Shown: positions 1 through 11,025, counted from the stretch's first letter. The stretch is DNA of 64,000 bases from Bradyrhizobium sp. Ec3.3 (GCF_000472925.1 NZ_AXAS01000001.1:1-64000); one strand, 5' to 3'. Notes: generated by a model from the sequence alone, not told the origin. Numbers and translations are program-made.

Positions 1-828
<828 letters not shown>

Positions 829-835
829 TGCTATC

Positions 836-2368
836 TCACAACGGCAAATTGTCGTGCTTCTTCGCCGGCGTTTCCACCTTCTTATCCCTGAGCATCGCCA
901 ACGCCCGCGCAATGCGCTTGCGGGTCGAGTGCGGCATGATGACGTCGTCGATGTAGCCACGCTCGGCCGCAATGAACGGGGACAGGAAGCGGTCTTCGTA
1001 TTCCTTGGTGCGCGCGGCGATCTTGTCGGGGTCGCCGATATCGCTGCGGAAGATGATCTCGACCGCGCCCCTGGCGCCCATCACCGCGATCTGGGCGGTC
1101 GGCCAGGCGTAGTTCATGTCGGCGCCGATCTCCTTGGACGCCATGACGTCGAAGGCGCCGCCATAGGCCTTGCGGGTGATGATGGTCACCAGCGGCACCG
1201 TGCATTGCGAGTAGGCGAACAGCAGTTTCGCGCCGTGCTTGATCAGGCCGCCATATTCTTGGCTCGAGCCGGGCAGGAAGCCCGGCACGTCGACGAAGGT
1301 GACGATCGGGATGTTGAAGGCATCACAAAAACGAACGAAGCGCGCGGCCTTGCGCGAGGCATCGCTGTCGAGCACGCCCGCCAGCACCATCGGCTGGTTG
1401 GCGACGAAGCCGACGGTGCGGCCCGCGATGCGGCCAAAGCCGGTGACGATGTTCTTGGCAAAGCTCTCCGCGATCTCGAAGAAGTCGCCCTCGTCCACGA
1501 CCTTCAGGATCAGCTCCTTCATATCGTAGGGCTTGTTCGGATTGTCGGGGATCAGCGTATCCAGGGACGTGTCGACGCGGCCGATGTCATCGAAGCTCGG
1601 CCATTCCGGCACGCCGTCGGTGTTGTTGGACGGCAGGAAGTCGATCAGGCGACGCATCTGCAGCAGCGTCTCGACGTCGTTCTCGAAGGCGCCGTCCGCG
1701 ATCGAGGAGCGCGTGGTGTGCACCGAGGCGCCGCCGAGCTCTTCGGCGGTGACGACCTCGTTGGTCACGGTCTTCACCACGTCGGGGCCGGTGACGAACA
1801 TGTAGCTGGTGTTCTTCACCATGAAGATGAAGTCGGTCATCGCCGGCGAATAGACATCGCCGCCCGCGCAGGGGCCCATGATGACGGAGATCTGCGGGAT
1901 CACGCCCGAGGCGAGCACGTTGCGGCGGAATACGTAGGAATAGCCGGCGAGCGCCGCGACGCCTTCCTGGATGCGAGCGCCGCCCGCGTCGTAGAGGCCG
2001 ATGATGGGCGCCCGCGCCTTCATCGCCATGTCCTGAAGTTTTGTAATTTTCAGCGCGTGCGTTTCGGAGAGAGACCCGCCAAACACGGTAAAATCCTTGG
2101 CGAAGACAAACGTCTTGCGGCCGTTGACGGTGCCCCAGCCGGTGACGACGCCGTCGCCGGGGATCTTGGTCTTCTCCATCCCGAACTCGGTGGAGCGGTG
2201 CTCGACGAACATGTCGAACTCCTCGAACGATCCCTTGTCGAGCAGGAGTTCGATGCGCTCGCGCGCAGTGAGCTTGCCGCGGGCGTGCTGAGCCTCGATG
2301 CGCTTCTCCCCGCCGCCGAACTTGGCTCCGGTACGCCGGTCTTCGAGCATTTCGATCACTTCAAGCAT
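836..2368 (-). CDS. pccB: propionyl-CoA carboxylase beta subunit (carboxyltransferase)
   Basis: A 510-residue carboxyltransferase of the PccB/AccD5 family, which moves the carboxyl group from biotin to propionyl-CoA. Family hallmarks are the N-terminal [22 protein letters not shown], the oxyanion-forming stretches [11 protein letters not shown] and [13 protein letters not shown], and in the second crotonase half [14 protein letters not shown] and [11 protein letters not shown]. Length is the normal length for the family (about 510). The start ATG overlaps the last 8 bases of bioY, indicating translational coupling, and the stop lies 7 bases before pccA. Cytoplasmic; feeds propionate and odd-chain or branched-chain acyl units to methylmalonyl-CoA. 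Confidence 0.96.
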   Translation of the reverse strand: MLEVIEMLEDRRTGAKFGGGEKRIEAQHARGKLTARERIELLLDKGSFEEFDMFVEHRSTEFGMEKTKIPGDGVVTGWGTVNGRKTFVFAKDFTVFGGSLSETHALKITKLQDMAMKARAPIIGLYDAGGARIQEGVAALAGYSYVFRRNVLASGVIPQISVIMGPCAGGDVYSPAMTDFIFMVKNTSYMFVTGPDVVKTVTNEVVTAEELGGASVHTTRSSIADGAFENDVETLLQMRRLIDFLPSNNTDGVPEWPSFDDIGRVDTSLDTLIPDNPNKPYDMKELILKVVDEGDFFEIAESFAKNIVTGFGRIAGRTVGFVANQPMVLAGVLDSDASRKAARFVRFCDAFNIPIVTFVDVPGFLPGSSQEYGGLIKHGAKLLFAYSQCTVPLVTIITRKAYGGAFDVMASKEIGADMNYAWPTAQIAVMGARGAVEIIFRSDIGDPDKIAARTKEYEDRFLSPFIAAERGYIDDVIMPHSTRKRIARALAMLRDKKVETPAKKHDNLPL

Positions 2369-2954
2369 CGGCTTGGCCTCGCCCGTTGTTCGTCCAACCT
2401 CGTGAGAAGTGGAATGCGAGGGCGACTGCAGTCACTTTCAGCAAGTCAGCGGTGATGAATGGAAAGAAGCCGAGCCGAAGCAGTGGTGCATCGAAGCCGA
2501 TGACGATCCCAAGCCATAGGAGACCCGAAACATAAATAGTTGCCAGGAAGACCCCGGCGCTCGCTACGATCGACAGGAATGAGCCATTCCGATCACGCTC
2601 AGCGAGGTAACCAGCCAACAGCGCTGCCGGGAGACAAGCGAGCAGGTAGCCACCCGTCGGTCCCAGAATGTAGGCGAGACCGATGCCCTTTTCGGGAGAG
2701 CCGGCAAAGACAGGAAACCCTGCAATGCCCTCGAAAAGATAGGCGAGTACGGCAAAACTGCCTCGGATCGGACCGAGGGTTAGGCTGATGCCGAAGACCA
2801 CGATGGTCTGCATGGTCATTGGCACCGGAAAGAACGGGACCTGAACCTTCGCTGAGACGGCAATGAGCAGCGAAGCGCTTACGATCATCGCCAAGTCGAA
2901 GCTAATGCGGCGCGGTGCGCTGCTGAGCACGCCAGGATTGTAAATCGTCATCAT
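2361..2954 (-). CDS. bioY: biotin transporter BioY (S component)
   Basis: A 197-residue polytopic membrane protein of the BioY family, the substrate-binding component of biotin ECF transporters. Seen: the first helix after an MTIYNP start, the signature [16 protein letters not shown], the loop [23 protein letters not shown] and a C-terminal [18 protein letters not shown], all typical of BioY. I chose the ATG at 2954 because the upstream open stretch is unrelated to the family. No EcfA/EcfT genes are nearby, and solitary BioY proteins are known. It heads an operon with the biotin-dependent carboxylase genes and overlaps pccB by 8 bases, so cofactor uptake and the enzyme needing it appear co-expressed. 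Confidence 0.93.
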   Translation of the reverse strand: MMTIYNPGVLSSAPRRISFDLAMIVSASLLIAVSAKVQVPFFPVPMTMQTIVVFGISLTLGPIRGSFAVLAYLFEGIAGFPVFAGSPEKGIGLAYILGPTGGYLLACLPAALLAGYLAERDRNGSFLSIVASAGVFLATIYVSGLLWLGIVIGFDAPLLRLGFFPFITADLLKVTAVALAFHFSRGWTNNGRGQADA

Positions 2955-3040
2955 ACACTCGATTAGAGAACGGAGCGGTCTCCGTACGTGGCAAAGCGCC
3001 TCCGCGAAAGGCTTGAAGAGGCACAACTGCACATGATACA

Positions 3041-3073
3041 AATTTGCAAAACGTAAATTGCGAAGTTGCAAAA
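3041..3073. promoter_or_regulatory. putative ScfR operator: three TTGCRAA-type repeats
   Basis: Between divergent bioY and scfR lie AATTTGCAAAA (3041), AATTGCGAA (3056) and GTTGCAAAA (3065), the last touching the scfR ATG. RamB/ScfR-type regulators of acyl-CoA metabolism are known to bind TTTGCAAA-like boxes, so this is a likely control site for both directions. No Shine-Dalgarno precedes scfR, so a bound operator or leaderless start would strongly affect its expression. The role is inferred. Confidence 0.5.
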
Positions 3074-4480
3074 ATGTCGACTGGCAAGCTCTATATCGGG
3101 CGAAGGGTTCGCGAGGTCCGCGAAGCGGCGAAGCTGACCCAGACGGCATTCGCGGAAAGATTAGGTATTTCAGTTAGTTATATAAACCAGATCGAGAACA
3201 ACCAGCGATCGGTCTCGGCCTCGGTTTTGGTTCTTCTGGCCGAGCGGTTTGGGATAGACCTCAGTTCCATATCGACGAACGACAGCGATCGGCTCATCGC
3301 AATGCTATCGGAAGCATTGGCCGATCCCGTTTTCTCCCCCCACTCCCCCAGCCTCCAGGAACTGAAGCTCGTCGTTCAGAACGCACCTAGCTTTGCGCAG
3401 GCGCTGCTCAGTTGCCATCAGGCCTACCGGCGTAACAGCGAACAACTCGCAAGCCTGGACGACCACATCGGCAGTTGGAGCACCGAACCAACCCCCTATG
3501 AGGAGGTTCGCGATTTCTTTCACTTCATCGACAATTACGTTCACGATCTCGACGTCTCAGCCGAGAGTCTGGCACTTGAGCTCGACATCGCCAACAGCGA
3601 CGCAAACGCAGCGCTCGCAAAGCATTTAGAGAACCAGTACGGCGTGCTGATCCGGAGAACGGATCCTGGCGACAGCTTTTTGAGGCGCTTCGACACGGCA
3701 TCGCGAACTCTCTTCTTGAGCCCATATCTGCCGGCCGCGACACGCAGCTTTCAAATGGCGTTTCAGATCGCCGCGCTTGAACAGGAAGACCAGATTGAAA
3801 AGATTGCGAAGCGTGCCGAATTCCGCACCGCTGACGCGCGCGAAGTATGCAAGGCCGGCCTGCGGAACTATTTTGCGGGAGCGCTGATCCTGCCCTATCA
3901 GGCATTCCTCGCAACTGCGAAAGAACTGCGCCACGACCTTGACCTGATCGCCGCCCGTTTCGGCGCGAGCCTGGAGCAAATTGCCCACCGGCTCTCTACC
4001 TTACAGCGGCCGGGTCAAAAGGGCGTGCCGGTTTTCTTCGCACGTGTCGACCGCGCGGGAAATATCACAAAACGTCATAGCGCGGCAAAATTGCAGTTCG
4101 CGCGCTATGGCGCAGCGTGTCCGCTGTGGAACGTGCATCAAGCGTTCGAGTCACCGAGCCGCATCATTCGGCAGCTCGCCGAGACACCGGACGGCGTGCG
4201 CTTTCTCTGCGTTGCGACCGAACTGGCTAAAGGCCACGGTGGCTTCGGAACGCTGCGGCCGCGCTATGCTATCGCCCTCGGATGTGAAATCTCCTACGCA
4301 CGAGATTTCGTGTATGCCGATGGGCTCGATCTGACAAGCAAGGGCGCTTACGATCCGATCGGAATCTCCTGCCGCATCTGCGAACGTGCGGATTGTGCGC
4401 AACGCGCCGTTCCTCCATTGAAAAGCAGGTTGACTGTCCACCGCAATCGGCGAAACGTTCTGCCATATGAGATTTCCTGA
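3074..4480 (+). CDS. XRE-family short-chain fatty acyl regulator (ScfR/RamB type)
   Basis: A 468-residue regulator. Residues about 8-62 are a Cro/CI helix-turn-helix (VREVREAAKLTQTAFAERLGISVSYINQIEN). The centre matches the ImmA/IrrE-like region of this family, and the C-terminal cysteine-rich end CRICERADCAQRAVPP followed by a basic tail is characteristic of ScfR/RamB proteins (DUF2083). Such proteins sense acyl-CoA status and control propionate, acetate or glyoxylate pathway genes. The gene diverges from bioY-pccB-pccA, whose products process propionyl-CoA, which makes it the probable regulator of that operon and of itself. Start chosen at MSTGKLYIG; a longer TTG-initiated form from 3044 is possible but would run through the operator. 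Confidence 0.88.
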   Translation: MSTGKLYIGRRVREVREAAKLTQTAFAERLGISVSYINQIENNQRSVSASVLVLLAERFGIDLSSISTNDSDRLIAMLSEALADPVFSPHSPSLQELKLVVQNAPSFAQALLSCHQAYRRNSEQLASLDDHIGSWSTEPTPYEEVRDFFHFIDNYVHDLDVSAESLALELDIANSDANAALAKHLENQYGVLIRRTDPGDSFLRRFDTASRTLFLSPYLPAATRSFQMAFQIAALEQEDQIEKIAKRAEFRTADAREVCKAGLRNYFAGALILPYQAFLATAKELRHDLDLIAARFGASLEQIAHRLSTLQRPGQKGVPVFFARVDRAGNITKRHSAAKLQFARYGAACPLWNVHQAFESPSRIIRQLAETPDGVRFLCVATELAKGHGGFGTLRPRYAIALGCEISYARDFVYADGLDLTSKGAYDPIGISCRICERADCAQRAVPPLKSRLTVHRNRRNVLPYEIS

Positions 4481-4642
4481 GTCCTGAGTATCGACTGCTG
4501 ACCTCTGCGTGCGACTCAAAGCGAAACCTAGAAGCCTCAATTCGGGTTGGCGCCAGAGGCTTGCGAGAACGTTGGGGGCGGAGCGAACTTTCTCGCGCGT
4601 AGGACATCTTGGCCGTCCAGATCATGCGGGTGCGGCCGCGTC

Positions 4643-4728
4643 AGCTTGCCTCTCGCATGCTACGCCTCGATGCACTTCTCGCCTCGCCGCCACCGAGCTT
4701 GGCGCAGGCACGCCGGCTTTTAGGAGCG
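4643..4728 (-). pseudogene. decayed fragment of a second pccB 5' region
   Basis: Within the 498-base gene-free gap after scfR, this stretch aligns base by base with the start of pccB at about 2269-2350. In translation it gives RGEKCIEA, a stop, then HARGKLT, against [16 protein letters not shown] in the intact gene. It is interrupted by a stop and frameshifted, with no further pccB sequence on either side. It is therefore a relic of a duplicated or replaced carboxylase gene, suggesting past rearrangement here. The rest of the gap holds the promoter of the next gene and nothing else I recognise. Confidence 0.6.
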
Positions 4729-4978
4729 AGTTGAGAGCGCACGCGTATGGGCAGCGTGGGCTTGACCATAAGCCAAACTCTAGTAACATGACGTCAATGT
4801 CATAATTTTTTCCTGTTGTAAAAAAGATGCAAGCATCTGATATCGCATCATAATTGTTGCAACAGAAGAAAACTTTGATGCCGAACTCAAATGTGGCAAC
4901 GACGCCACTTTGAGAGAGCTACGGGACGTCTAGGCGTCCAAACGATCAAGCAAAAACAAGACAGGAGGAGCGCTGAAT

Positions 4979-6193
4979 ATGCGTGGTTTGATACTTTTTG
5001 CCGTCGCCGCCGGCATCACAATTGGTTCGCACCAAGCAATGGCCCAGAAGCAATACGGCGCGGGCGCGAGCGACACCGAGATTAAGATCGGAAATATCCT
5101 GCCCTATAGCGGGCCCGCTTCCGCCTACGCCATCGTGGGAAAGATCGCTTCTGCCTACGTGACGATGATCAACGAAAAGGGCGGAATCCACGGACGGAAG
5201 ATCAATTGGATCTCGTATGACGACGCCTACAGCCCGCCGAAGACGGTCGAGCAGGCTCGCAAGCTGGTTGAAAGCGACGAAGTTCTGTTCCTCTACCAGA
5301 CGCTCGGCGTTCCCCCGAATCTTGCCATCATGAAGTACATGAACCAGAAGAAGGTGCCGCAGCTCATGCTCGCCACCGGGGGCACGAGGTTCGGCGAGGA
5401 TCCGAAAGCGTTTCCGTGGACGATGCCCTTCAATGCATCCTATCAATCGGAAGGGCGAATCTACGCAAAATGGATTGTAAAGGAGCATCCCACCGCGAAG
5501 GTGGCCGTCCTCGTTGCCAACGACGAGTACGGCAAGGACATATACAAAGGTGTCAAGGATGGGCTCGGCGACAAAACCTCGATGATCGTCGCTGAGGCGA
5601 CCTACGACTTTAGCGACCCCACGATCGATTCGCAGATCGTCAAGCTGAGGGCGTCAGGAGCAGATTTGCTGCTCAATCTGAGCCAACCCAAGTTTGCCGC
5701 GATGGCGCTTCGAAAGATGGGCGAGCTGGATTGGAAGCCTATCCATATCCTCAACAATGTTTCGAGCTCCGTGGGAGCGGTGATCAAACCGGCCGGCCTC
5801 AACTACGCGCAAGGCATCATCAGCGCAGGATATTACAAAGACCCGACGGACCCTCGTTGGAAGGACGACCCTGGCATTCAGGAATGCGAACGCTTCTTGC
5901 AGAAGTACGCACCTGATGCGGACCGCAATAGCAGTCTCGTTACCTACTCCTATGCAGCCCTTCAAACACTCCAATATATTCTCGAGCAGGCGGGAGAAAA
6001 TCTGACCCGGGAGAACATCATGAAGGTCTCAGAAAGCCTGAATGGTTTCGCACCCTCGACTTTGCTACCCGGAATCACTCTCAACACGTCGCCTACCGAT
6101 CATTTCCCGATCGAACAGATGCAGTTGATGAAGTTTGAAGGAGACAATTGGGTCACTTTTGGTCCGATCATCGAAGGCAAGTTGACCAACTAG
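4979..6193 (+). CDS. ABC transporter substrate-binding protein, branched-chain amino acid (LivK) family
   Basis: A 404-residue periplasmic binding protein. Residues 1-23 are a Sec signal peptide ending in AMA, then the mature family start IKIGNILPYSGPAS. Further family features are NEKGGIHGRKI, the DDAYSPPKTVEQARKLVE segment and VLVANDEYGKD. It would bind an amino acid, aromatic acid or short acyl compound and deliver it to an ABC permease; no permease or ATPase genes are adjacent, so it must borrow a complex encoded elsewhere. A strong AGGAGG lies 9 bases upstream of the ATG, and a perfect terminator follows 10 bases after the stop, so it is transcribed as a single gene or the end of a unit. 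Ligand unknown. Confidence 0.9.
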   Translation: MRGLILFAVAAGITIGSHQAMAQKQYGAGASDTEIKIGNILPYSGPASAYAIVGKIASAYVTMINEKGGIHGRKINWISYDDAYSPPKTVEQARKLVESDEVLFLYQTLGVPPNLAIMKYMNQKKVPQLMLATGGTRFGEDPKAFPWTMPFNASYQSEGRIYAKWIVKEHPTAKVAVLVANDEYGKDIYKGVKDGLGDKTSMIVAEATYDFSDPTIDSQIVKLRASGADLLLNLSQPKFAAMALRKMGELDWKPIHILNNVSSSVGAVIKPAGLNYAQGIISAGYYKDPTDPRWKDDPGIQECERFLQKYAPDADRNSSLVTYSYAALQTLQYILEQAGENLTRENIMKVSESLNGFAPSTLLPGITLNTSPTDHFPIEQMQLMKFEGDNWVTFGPIIEGKLTN

Positions 6194-6203
6194 GCGCATC
6201 CGA

Positions 6204-6235
6204 GCCGCACGGATTTGGATGTCCGTGCGGCTTTT
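6204..6235 (+). terminator. intrinsic terminator after the binding-protein gene
   Basis: Perfect 10-bp stem (GCCGCACGGA / TCCGTGCGGC), 8-base loop, followed by TTTT. It also argues against any start for the next gene upstream of about 6240. Confidence 0.88.
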
Positions 6236-6302
6236 GACTACCCTCCGTTCTCAGATGGCTACTTACCAAATGCGATCGTTAGGAGAGAAGGTGGACTCGT
6301 CG

Positions 6303-7262
6303 ATGCAACTGGCACCGTTCCAAGATCGCCTAGCCTTGCCGTTGATCGCGGCCCCGATGTTTCTCGTCTCGGGCATTGAGCTTGTCGTCGCGGCCAGCCG
6401 AAACGGCGTGATCGGTTCATTTCCAACTGTGAGTTGCCGCAGCGCCGACGAGCTCGATGACTGGCTAACCCGGATCAACGAACGCCTGCACCGCCACGAC
6501 TGCGAGGCCGGGAGACGACATGCGCCGGTCTGCCCAAATCTGATCGTCCATAAGTCCAATGCTCGCCTCGCAGACGATCTGCAGGTTGTCCTTAAGCACC
6601 AGCCGGAGATGGTCATCACATCGGTCGGGTCCCCTAAACCGATACTGCAGCCGCTCCAGGACGCGGGTGCGTTGGTTCTCGCCGATGTGGCGTCCATTCG
6701 GCACGCAGAACGAGCAGCAGAAGCAGGCGTCGACGGTCTCGTGCTGTTGACGGCGGGGGCTGGCGGCCAGACCGGCTGGCTCAATCCGTTCGCGTTCGTC
6801 CGCGCGGTCCGCACGTTTTTCGACGGTGTGATCGTGCTCGCCGGCGGCATTAGCGACGGTGTCGCTCTGCGAGCGGCGCAGGCACTGGGCTGTGATCTCG
6901 CTTACATGGGAACGAAGTTCATCGCGACTCGCGAGAGCATGGCTGATCAGAGACACAAGCAGATGCTCGTAGAGAGCTCTGCGGACGATATCCTTCTGAC
7001 TACCGCGTTCACGGGATTGCAGACCAACATGCTGAGGCCGTCGATCGAAGCAGCGGGCCTCGATCCGGACAACCTGCCATCACACGGTTCGATCGAAATC
7101 GGCAACGACATCGACATCGCCGCGCTGGAAGCTCGACCGAAGAGGTGGCGGGACATCTGGAGCGGCGGGCATTCAACTTCCGGAGTCAGAAATATCCTGT
7201 CCGTTGATGATTTGATCGCGCAGACCATCACGGAATTCCGCGGCGCCGGCCAGGCGCGATGA
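6303..7262 (+). CDS. nitronate monooxygenase / 2-nitropropane dioxygenase family flavoprotein
   Basis: A 319-residue FMN TIM-barrel enzyme. Seen: MQLAPFQDRLALPLIAAPMFLVSG at the start, the phosphate-binding AGGQTGWLNPFAFV and VIVLAGGISDGVALRAAQALGCDLAYMGTKFIAT near the C-terminal half, all typical of the NMO class. The family oxidises alkyl nitronates to carbonyl compounds, although many members have unknown substrates. An upstream extension to 6219 would read through the terminator stem, so I start at 6303. It lies 80 bases before the acyl-CoA ligase on the same strand and may share its transcript. Its link to the ligase or to quorum signalling is unknown. Confidence 0.87.
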   Translation: MQLAPFQDRLALPLIAAPMFLVSGIELVVAASRNGVIGSFPTVSCRSADELDDWLTRINERLHRHDCEAGRRHAPVCPNLIVHKSNARLADDLQVVLKHQPEMVITSVGSPKPILQPLQDAGALVLADVASIRHAERAAEAGVDGLVLLTAGAGGQTGWLNPFAFVRAVRTFFDGVIVLAGGISDGVALRAAQALGCDLAYMGTKFIATRESMADQRHKQMLVESSADDILLTTAFTGLQTNMLRPSIEAAGLDPDNLPSHGSIEIGNDIDIAALEARPKRWRDIWSGGHSTSGVRNILSVDDLIAQTITEFRGAGQAR

Positions 7263-7343
7263 TCCGCGCCCCGCAAACGAAGACTTCGCCCAGCTTCCTT
7301 GGATGAGCAGGGCCAGAAAAGAAACAACCAAGACGAGGTGGAC

Positions 7344-8900
7344 ATGTCACTCCACGCTTTCCCTACGGTCTGCGCGCAAACCCTGCGGGCGCTCGCACGC
7401 TACCCCTCCCGAACAGCCTTTAGCTGGCCGGAGGGGACACTGAGCTATCGAGGCGCTTTCGACCTGATCGGACGCATGCAGAGCGTCTTTATGCAGATGA
7501 ATCTGCCTCCAGGATCGCGCGTCGCACTCCTGACCGCCAACCGGGCAGACATGTGGTGCGCGGGCGTCGCGGCGCAGCTCGCCAGGTTGGGCATTACTTG
7601 GCTGCACCCGCTCGGCTCCCTTCAAGATCAACTATTTCAGCTTGAGGACTCAGAGTCCGCGATACTGGTAGTTGACTCCGCTGCGTTCCACGATCGAGGC
7701 GGCGAGCTCGCGGCGAGCGCCGCCGGGCTGAAAGCGGTGTTTACCGTAGGTCGCGCTCAATACGGTACCGATCTGCTGAAGGCCATCGAAGCCGTCGGAC
7801 ACGTAACCCCGCGCAGCTTCGCCGGACCCGACGACATCGCAATTCTCAACTACACGGGCGGGACCACAGGGAGATCGAAGGGAGCGCTTCGATACCACCG
7901 CCAATATGGCGGCTTTGCCGGCGCGATCCTGGCCGACTTCGAGATTCCGGAGGCAGCTCGGTATCTTGCCGTCGCTCCGATCAGCCATGTCGCAGGAACC
8001 AAGGTCCTTCCGACATTGATGACTGGCGGCACCGTTCACTTGCTGAAAGGATTCGATCCGGAAGCTGTGCTGCTGACGATACAGCGTGAGCGTATCAACT
8101 TCACACTCTTCGTGCCAACCATGATCTATGTGCTACTCGATCATCCCGCGCTTTCTAGAACCGACCTTTCATCACTGGAGCTGTTGCTATATGGCGCATC
8201 CGCGATGTCCACGAGCCGCCTGGCCGAAGGCATCGAGCGGATCGGACCTGTCTTCTCTCAGCTTTATGGCCAGACCGAGTGCTATCCTGTTTCGGTGCTG
8301 CGAAAAGCCGATCACGATCCGAAGACGCCGGAGCTATTTTTGTCCTGCGGCTTCCCGATATCATCGTGCGACGTCAAGATTCTTGACGACCACAATCAAG
8401 AGGTGGCAACGGGCGAAGCGGGCGAAATCTGCGTTCGAGCACCGCATGTGATGGCGGAATACTGGAAACAGCCCCACGTCACGGCCGAAACGCTGAAAAA
8501 CGGCTGGCTGCATACCGGCGACATCGCTCGCCAAGACGAGCGTGGTTACATGTTCATCCTTGATCGCAAGAAGGACATGATCGTTTCCGGTGGTTTCAAC
8601 ATCTTCCCACGTGAGATTGAAGACGTCCTGTCGGAGCATTCAGATGTCGCGATGGTCGCGGTGGTGGGCATTCCCGACGAAAAGTGGGGAGAGGCAGTCA
8701 CCGCGATCATCGTTCCGCGCGAAGGCTCAAACCCCAGTCCGGACGAGTTGATCAACCTGGTCAAATCACGCAAGGGCTCTGCTCATGCGCCGAAGCAAGT
8801 CCAGTTTGTCAAACAGTTGCCGATGACCGGCGTCGGAAAAGTCGACAAGAAGATTCTACGAGCGAACTTCTGGACAGGACGCGATCGCATGGTCGGTTAG
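7344..8900 (+). CDS. class I acyl-CoA ligase (AMP-forming)
   Basis: A 518-residue ANL-superfamily ligase. Motifs in order: the P-loop NYTGGTTGRSKGA, YGQTEC (A5), GWLHTGDIARQDERGYMFILDRKKDMIVSGGFNIFPREIE (A7-A8, with the hinge) and the C-terminal catalytic lysine in GVGKVDKKILR. It activates a carboxylic acid to the acyl-adenylate and then the CoA thioester. Substrate cannot be read from sequence; medium-chain or aromatic acids are plausible. A LuxI-type synthase lies 5 kb away, and some Bradyrhizobium LuxI enzymes (BjaI, BraI/RpaI group) use acyl-CoA donors, so a precursor role is conceivable but not shown. Start chosen at MSLHAFPTV after an AGGTGG. Confidence 0.92.
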   Translation: MSLHAFPTVCAQTLRALARYPSRTAFSWPEGTLSYRGAFDLIGRMQSVFMQMNLPPGSRVALLTANRADMWCAGVAAQLARLGITWLHPLGSLQDQLFQLEDSESAILVVDSAAFHDRGGELAASAAGLKAVFTVGRAQYGTDLLKAIEAVGHVTPRSFAGPDDIAILNYTGGTTGRSKGALRYHRQYGGFAGAILADFEIPEAARYLAVAPISHVAGTKVLPTLMTGGTVHLLKGFDPEAVLLTIQRERINFTLFVPTMIYVLLDHPALSRTDLSSLELLLYGASAMSTSRLAEGIERIGPVFSQLYGQTECYPVSVLRKADHDPKTPELFLSCGFPISSCDVKILDDHNQEVATGEAGEICVRAPHVMAEYWKQPHVTAETLKNGWLHTGDIARQDERGYMFILDRKKDMIVSGGFNIFPREIEDVLSEHSDVAMVAVVGIPDEKWGEAVTAIIVPREGSNPSPDELINLVKSRKGSAHAPKQVQFVKQLPMTGVGKVDKKILRANFWTGRDRMVG

Positions 8901-9895
8901 CCCGCTCAGCAACACGGGGGTCCAACCGGCGCCATGTTTCACCCCAATCTGACGCATTGACACCGCAGCGAGATATTCGCCCCGCGCCCACGCGTTCCGA
9001 TCAGATATCATTCCAAACGCATGTCTCCGCCACCCATCCGCAGATCACGCGTACACTTCTCGCGCACCATCGAACCCAAGTCAGTCGGGTTGATCGGTCC
9101 ACGTACCGCTGGGCGGCTAAGAGGACGTGCCAGAAAAATACAGGTTCAACACTATCGACAGATGTGAGGTCGCTAAAACGATCCCCCAAAGTAAGCAGAC
9201 GCTGCTCGAAGCGGTTCAGCCCGAAGCGCACGGCCAGTTCAGGGGCAGAAAAACACCAGCATTGGCGGCCGACCGAACCGCGGTAGTGATCCGCCGGTCG
9301 AATTCCTGCGCGTCGACATCTGGCTTGTCACAATCGTTCGGGATGGGAAATTCGAGGCAAGCGATGGAGCCCTACTCATCGTCGATAATTCCGTGCGCAG
9401 CCACAATCAATCAAGTGGCCCGACACCGCAGGCGGTGAACGCCGGCACCAACAATTTTGCCGTCGGTTCGGCTGCGGTTGGCTGGATGGCAAGGGCCGCT
9501 TTTTTTGCCGCCGACGCACCGCTGATACGCCACTCCATGATCGGGTTGATATGCAGAAGACTCGTTTGCGCGGACTCCTATTTTTACAGGCCTTTCCGAG
9601 CGGCGTGATCCAAGTTCGGGCGAGTTCGGCCGGTTCGTGGGGGCCGCTACGATCTTGGACGTTGACCGCTCCGAAACCCGAATCCTTTAGCGTGGAGGGA
9701 TTCTCCAGCTTGGGAACGATGGCGTTGGCGAAGTCGGATCTGCGCGCGAGGGTTTGCCGTGAAGCGGACAAGCCGTTTCTCGAGACAGGAACGATTGAAG
9801 GATTCAATTACGGCGAAGTGCGGACGCGCGTGAAAGGATCTGCGAATGGCGTAACGAAGCCCTTAAACGAATGGAAAGCATCGAGACGTGCGATC
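8901..9895. other. gene-poor interval
   Basis: I see no convincing gene in this stretch. Open frames exist on both strands but have random-looking composition. The frame of the next gene stays open back to 9551, so part of 9551-9895 could be its N-terminus. Confidence 0.5.
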
Positions 9896-10807
9896 ATGAG
9901 CTCGATGCCGGCGTCGTTCGTCACCGCCGTCGAGGATGCGGCGGCCAGACTCTGGCTCATGGCCAATCTTCTCTTGGATAAGGGGGTGGCGCTGCCGGTC
10001 GCTCAATCCGATACGATCGTGTCGCCGGATCGTGGTCGCCTCGGCTCAGCTTCTCCCAACGACACGGTTCAGGATCGCCCTATCGTCTCGTCCAGCAACG
10101 TCGCAGTTGGGCGCCGCTCGCGGAAGAAGGATTCTCGCTACCCCCTTTTCAGCGACATTCCTCGGCCACTCACGCCGGGTCAGCGCGAAAAGGCAAAGGG
10201 CAAGCGGCCTCAACCTGCTCGACGTTCCGCACCGCCCATCACCCTTGTTGCTCCTCCTACGAAACCTGTACGGGTCGCGGTTGGTGAAGCTGATTGGAAA
10301 GGTGCGCGCAACGAACGGCTGGCGAAAGCGGTGGCAACTATCTTGCGCGCCAAAGGTGATCGGCTGAGAGGGCCCGCGTTGTACAACGCGCTCGCGCCGA
10401 GTCTGAGGCCCGGAATCAAGCAGCACATCGTCCGTGACCTACGGAAGGAGCTCGCAGGGTCGAAAATCACCTTTGAGCGCAAATATGGGTTTTGGTTCAA
10501 AGACGAACCAATTCGGAAGAAGCAAAGAATACACAAGAAGACGCGAATTGCGACGCACCGCTGGCAAAGTCAGGATTTGTGGTGGCGCATCGTCCATGCG
10601 ATCGCACAGCTCGGGCGTGGATTCACGGAAGCCGAGTTGAGTGCCGCTTGCGGCGCCGAGCTCGAACGTTACGGCAAGGACTGGCTACGCCTTCGACTTT
10701 TGCGCGCAAAGAATGCCAAGCCGCCGGTTGTCAAATCGATCGGGCGCGGCGTTTACCAATGGACCGGCCTCGATCCTGCGAAGGTCGCGAGACAGCAGTT
10801 CTCGTGA
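9896..10807 (+). CDS. hypothetical protein with two winged-helix-like segments
   Basis: About 303 residues from the chosen ATG; the frame is open from 9551, so the start is uncertain. The N-terminal half is low-complexity and proline/arginine rich. The C-terminal half has two segments that look like small helical DNA-binding folds: NERLAKAVATILRAKGDRLRGPALYNAL with a following basic KYGFWFK strand, and WRIVHAIAQLGRGFTEAELSAACG ending GRGVYQWTG. The arrangement suggests a nucleic-acid-binding role, but I do not recognise the family. It stands alone between the ligase and the hydrolase genes. Confidence 0.55.
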   Translation: MSSMPASFVTAVEDAAARLWLMANLLLDKGVALPVAQSDTIVSPDRGRLGSASPNDTVQDRPIVSSSNVAVGRRSRKKDSRYPLFSDIPRPLTPGQREKAKGKRPQPARRSAPPITLVAPPTKPVRVAVGEADWKGARNERLAKAVATILRAKGDRLRGPALYNALAPSLRPGIKQHIVRDLRKELAGSKITFERKYGFWFKDEPIRKKQRIHKKTRIATHRWQSQDLWWRIVHAIAQLGRGFTEAELSAACGAELERYGKDWLRLRLLRAKNAKPPVVKSIGRGVYQWTGLDPAKVARQQFS

Positions 10808-11025
10808 CCTCACCAATACGCGGCGTAACCGTTATGTACGAAACGTACGAACCACTCTAAGACATCCATGCAACTGCAGCCATTAAACTATTGACCGGCA
10901 AAGTCGTTGGTGCATCAATACGGGCATACTCAGTTTAGTGTCGCTCAGGGTTGTGTGAGTTCGTTCTTTGAAGATCATTGTTGGTCCTGCGCAAGCGCAG
11001 GTCCCATTTCGCTTGGCAGTCATCC

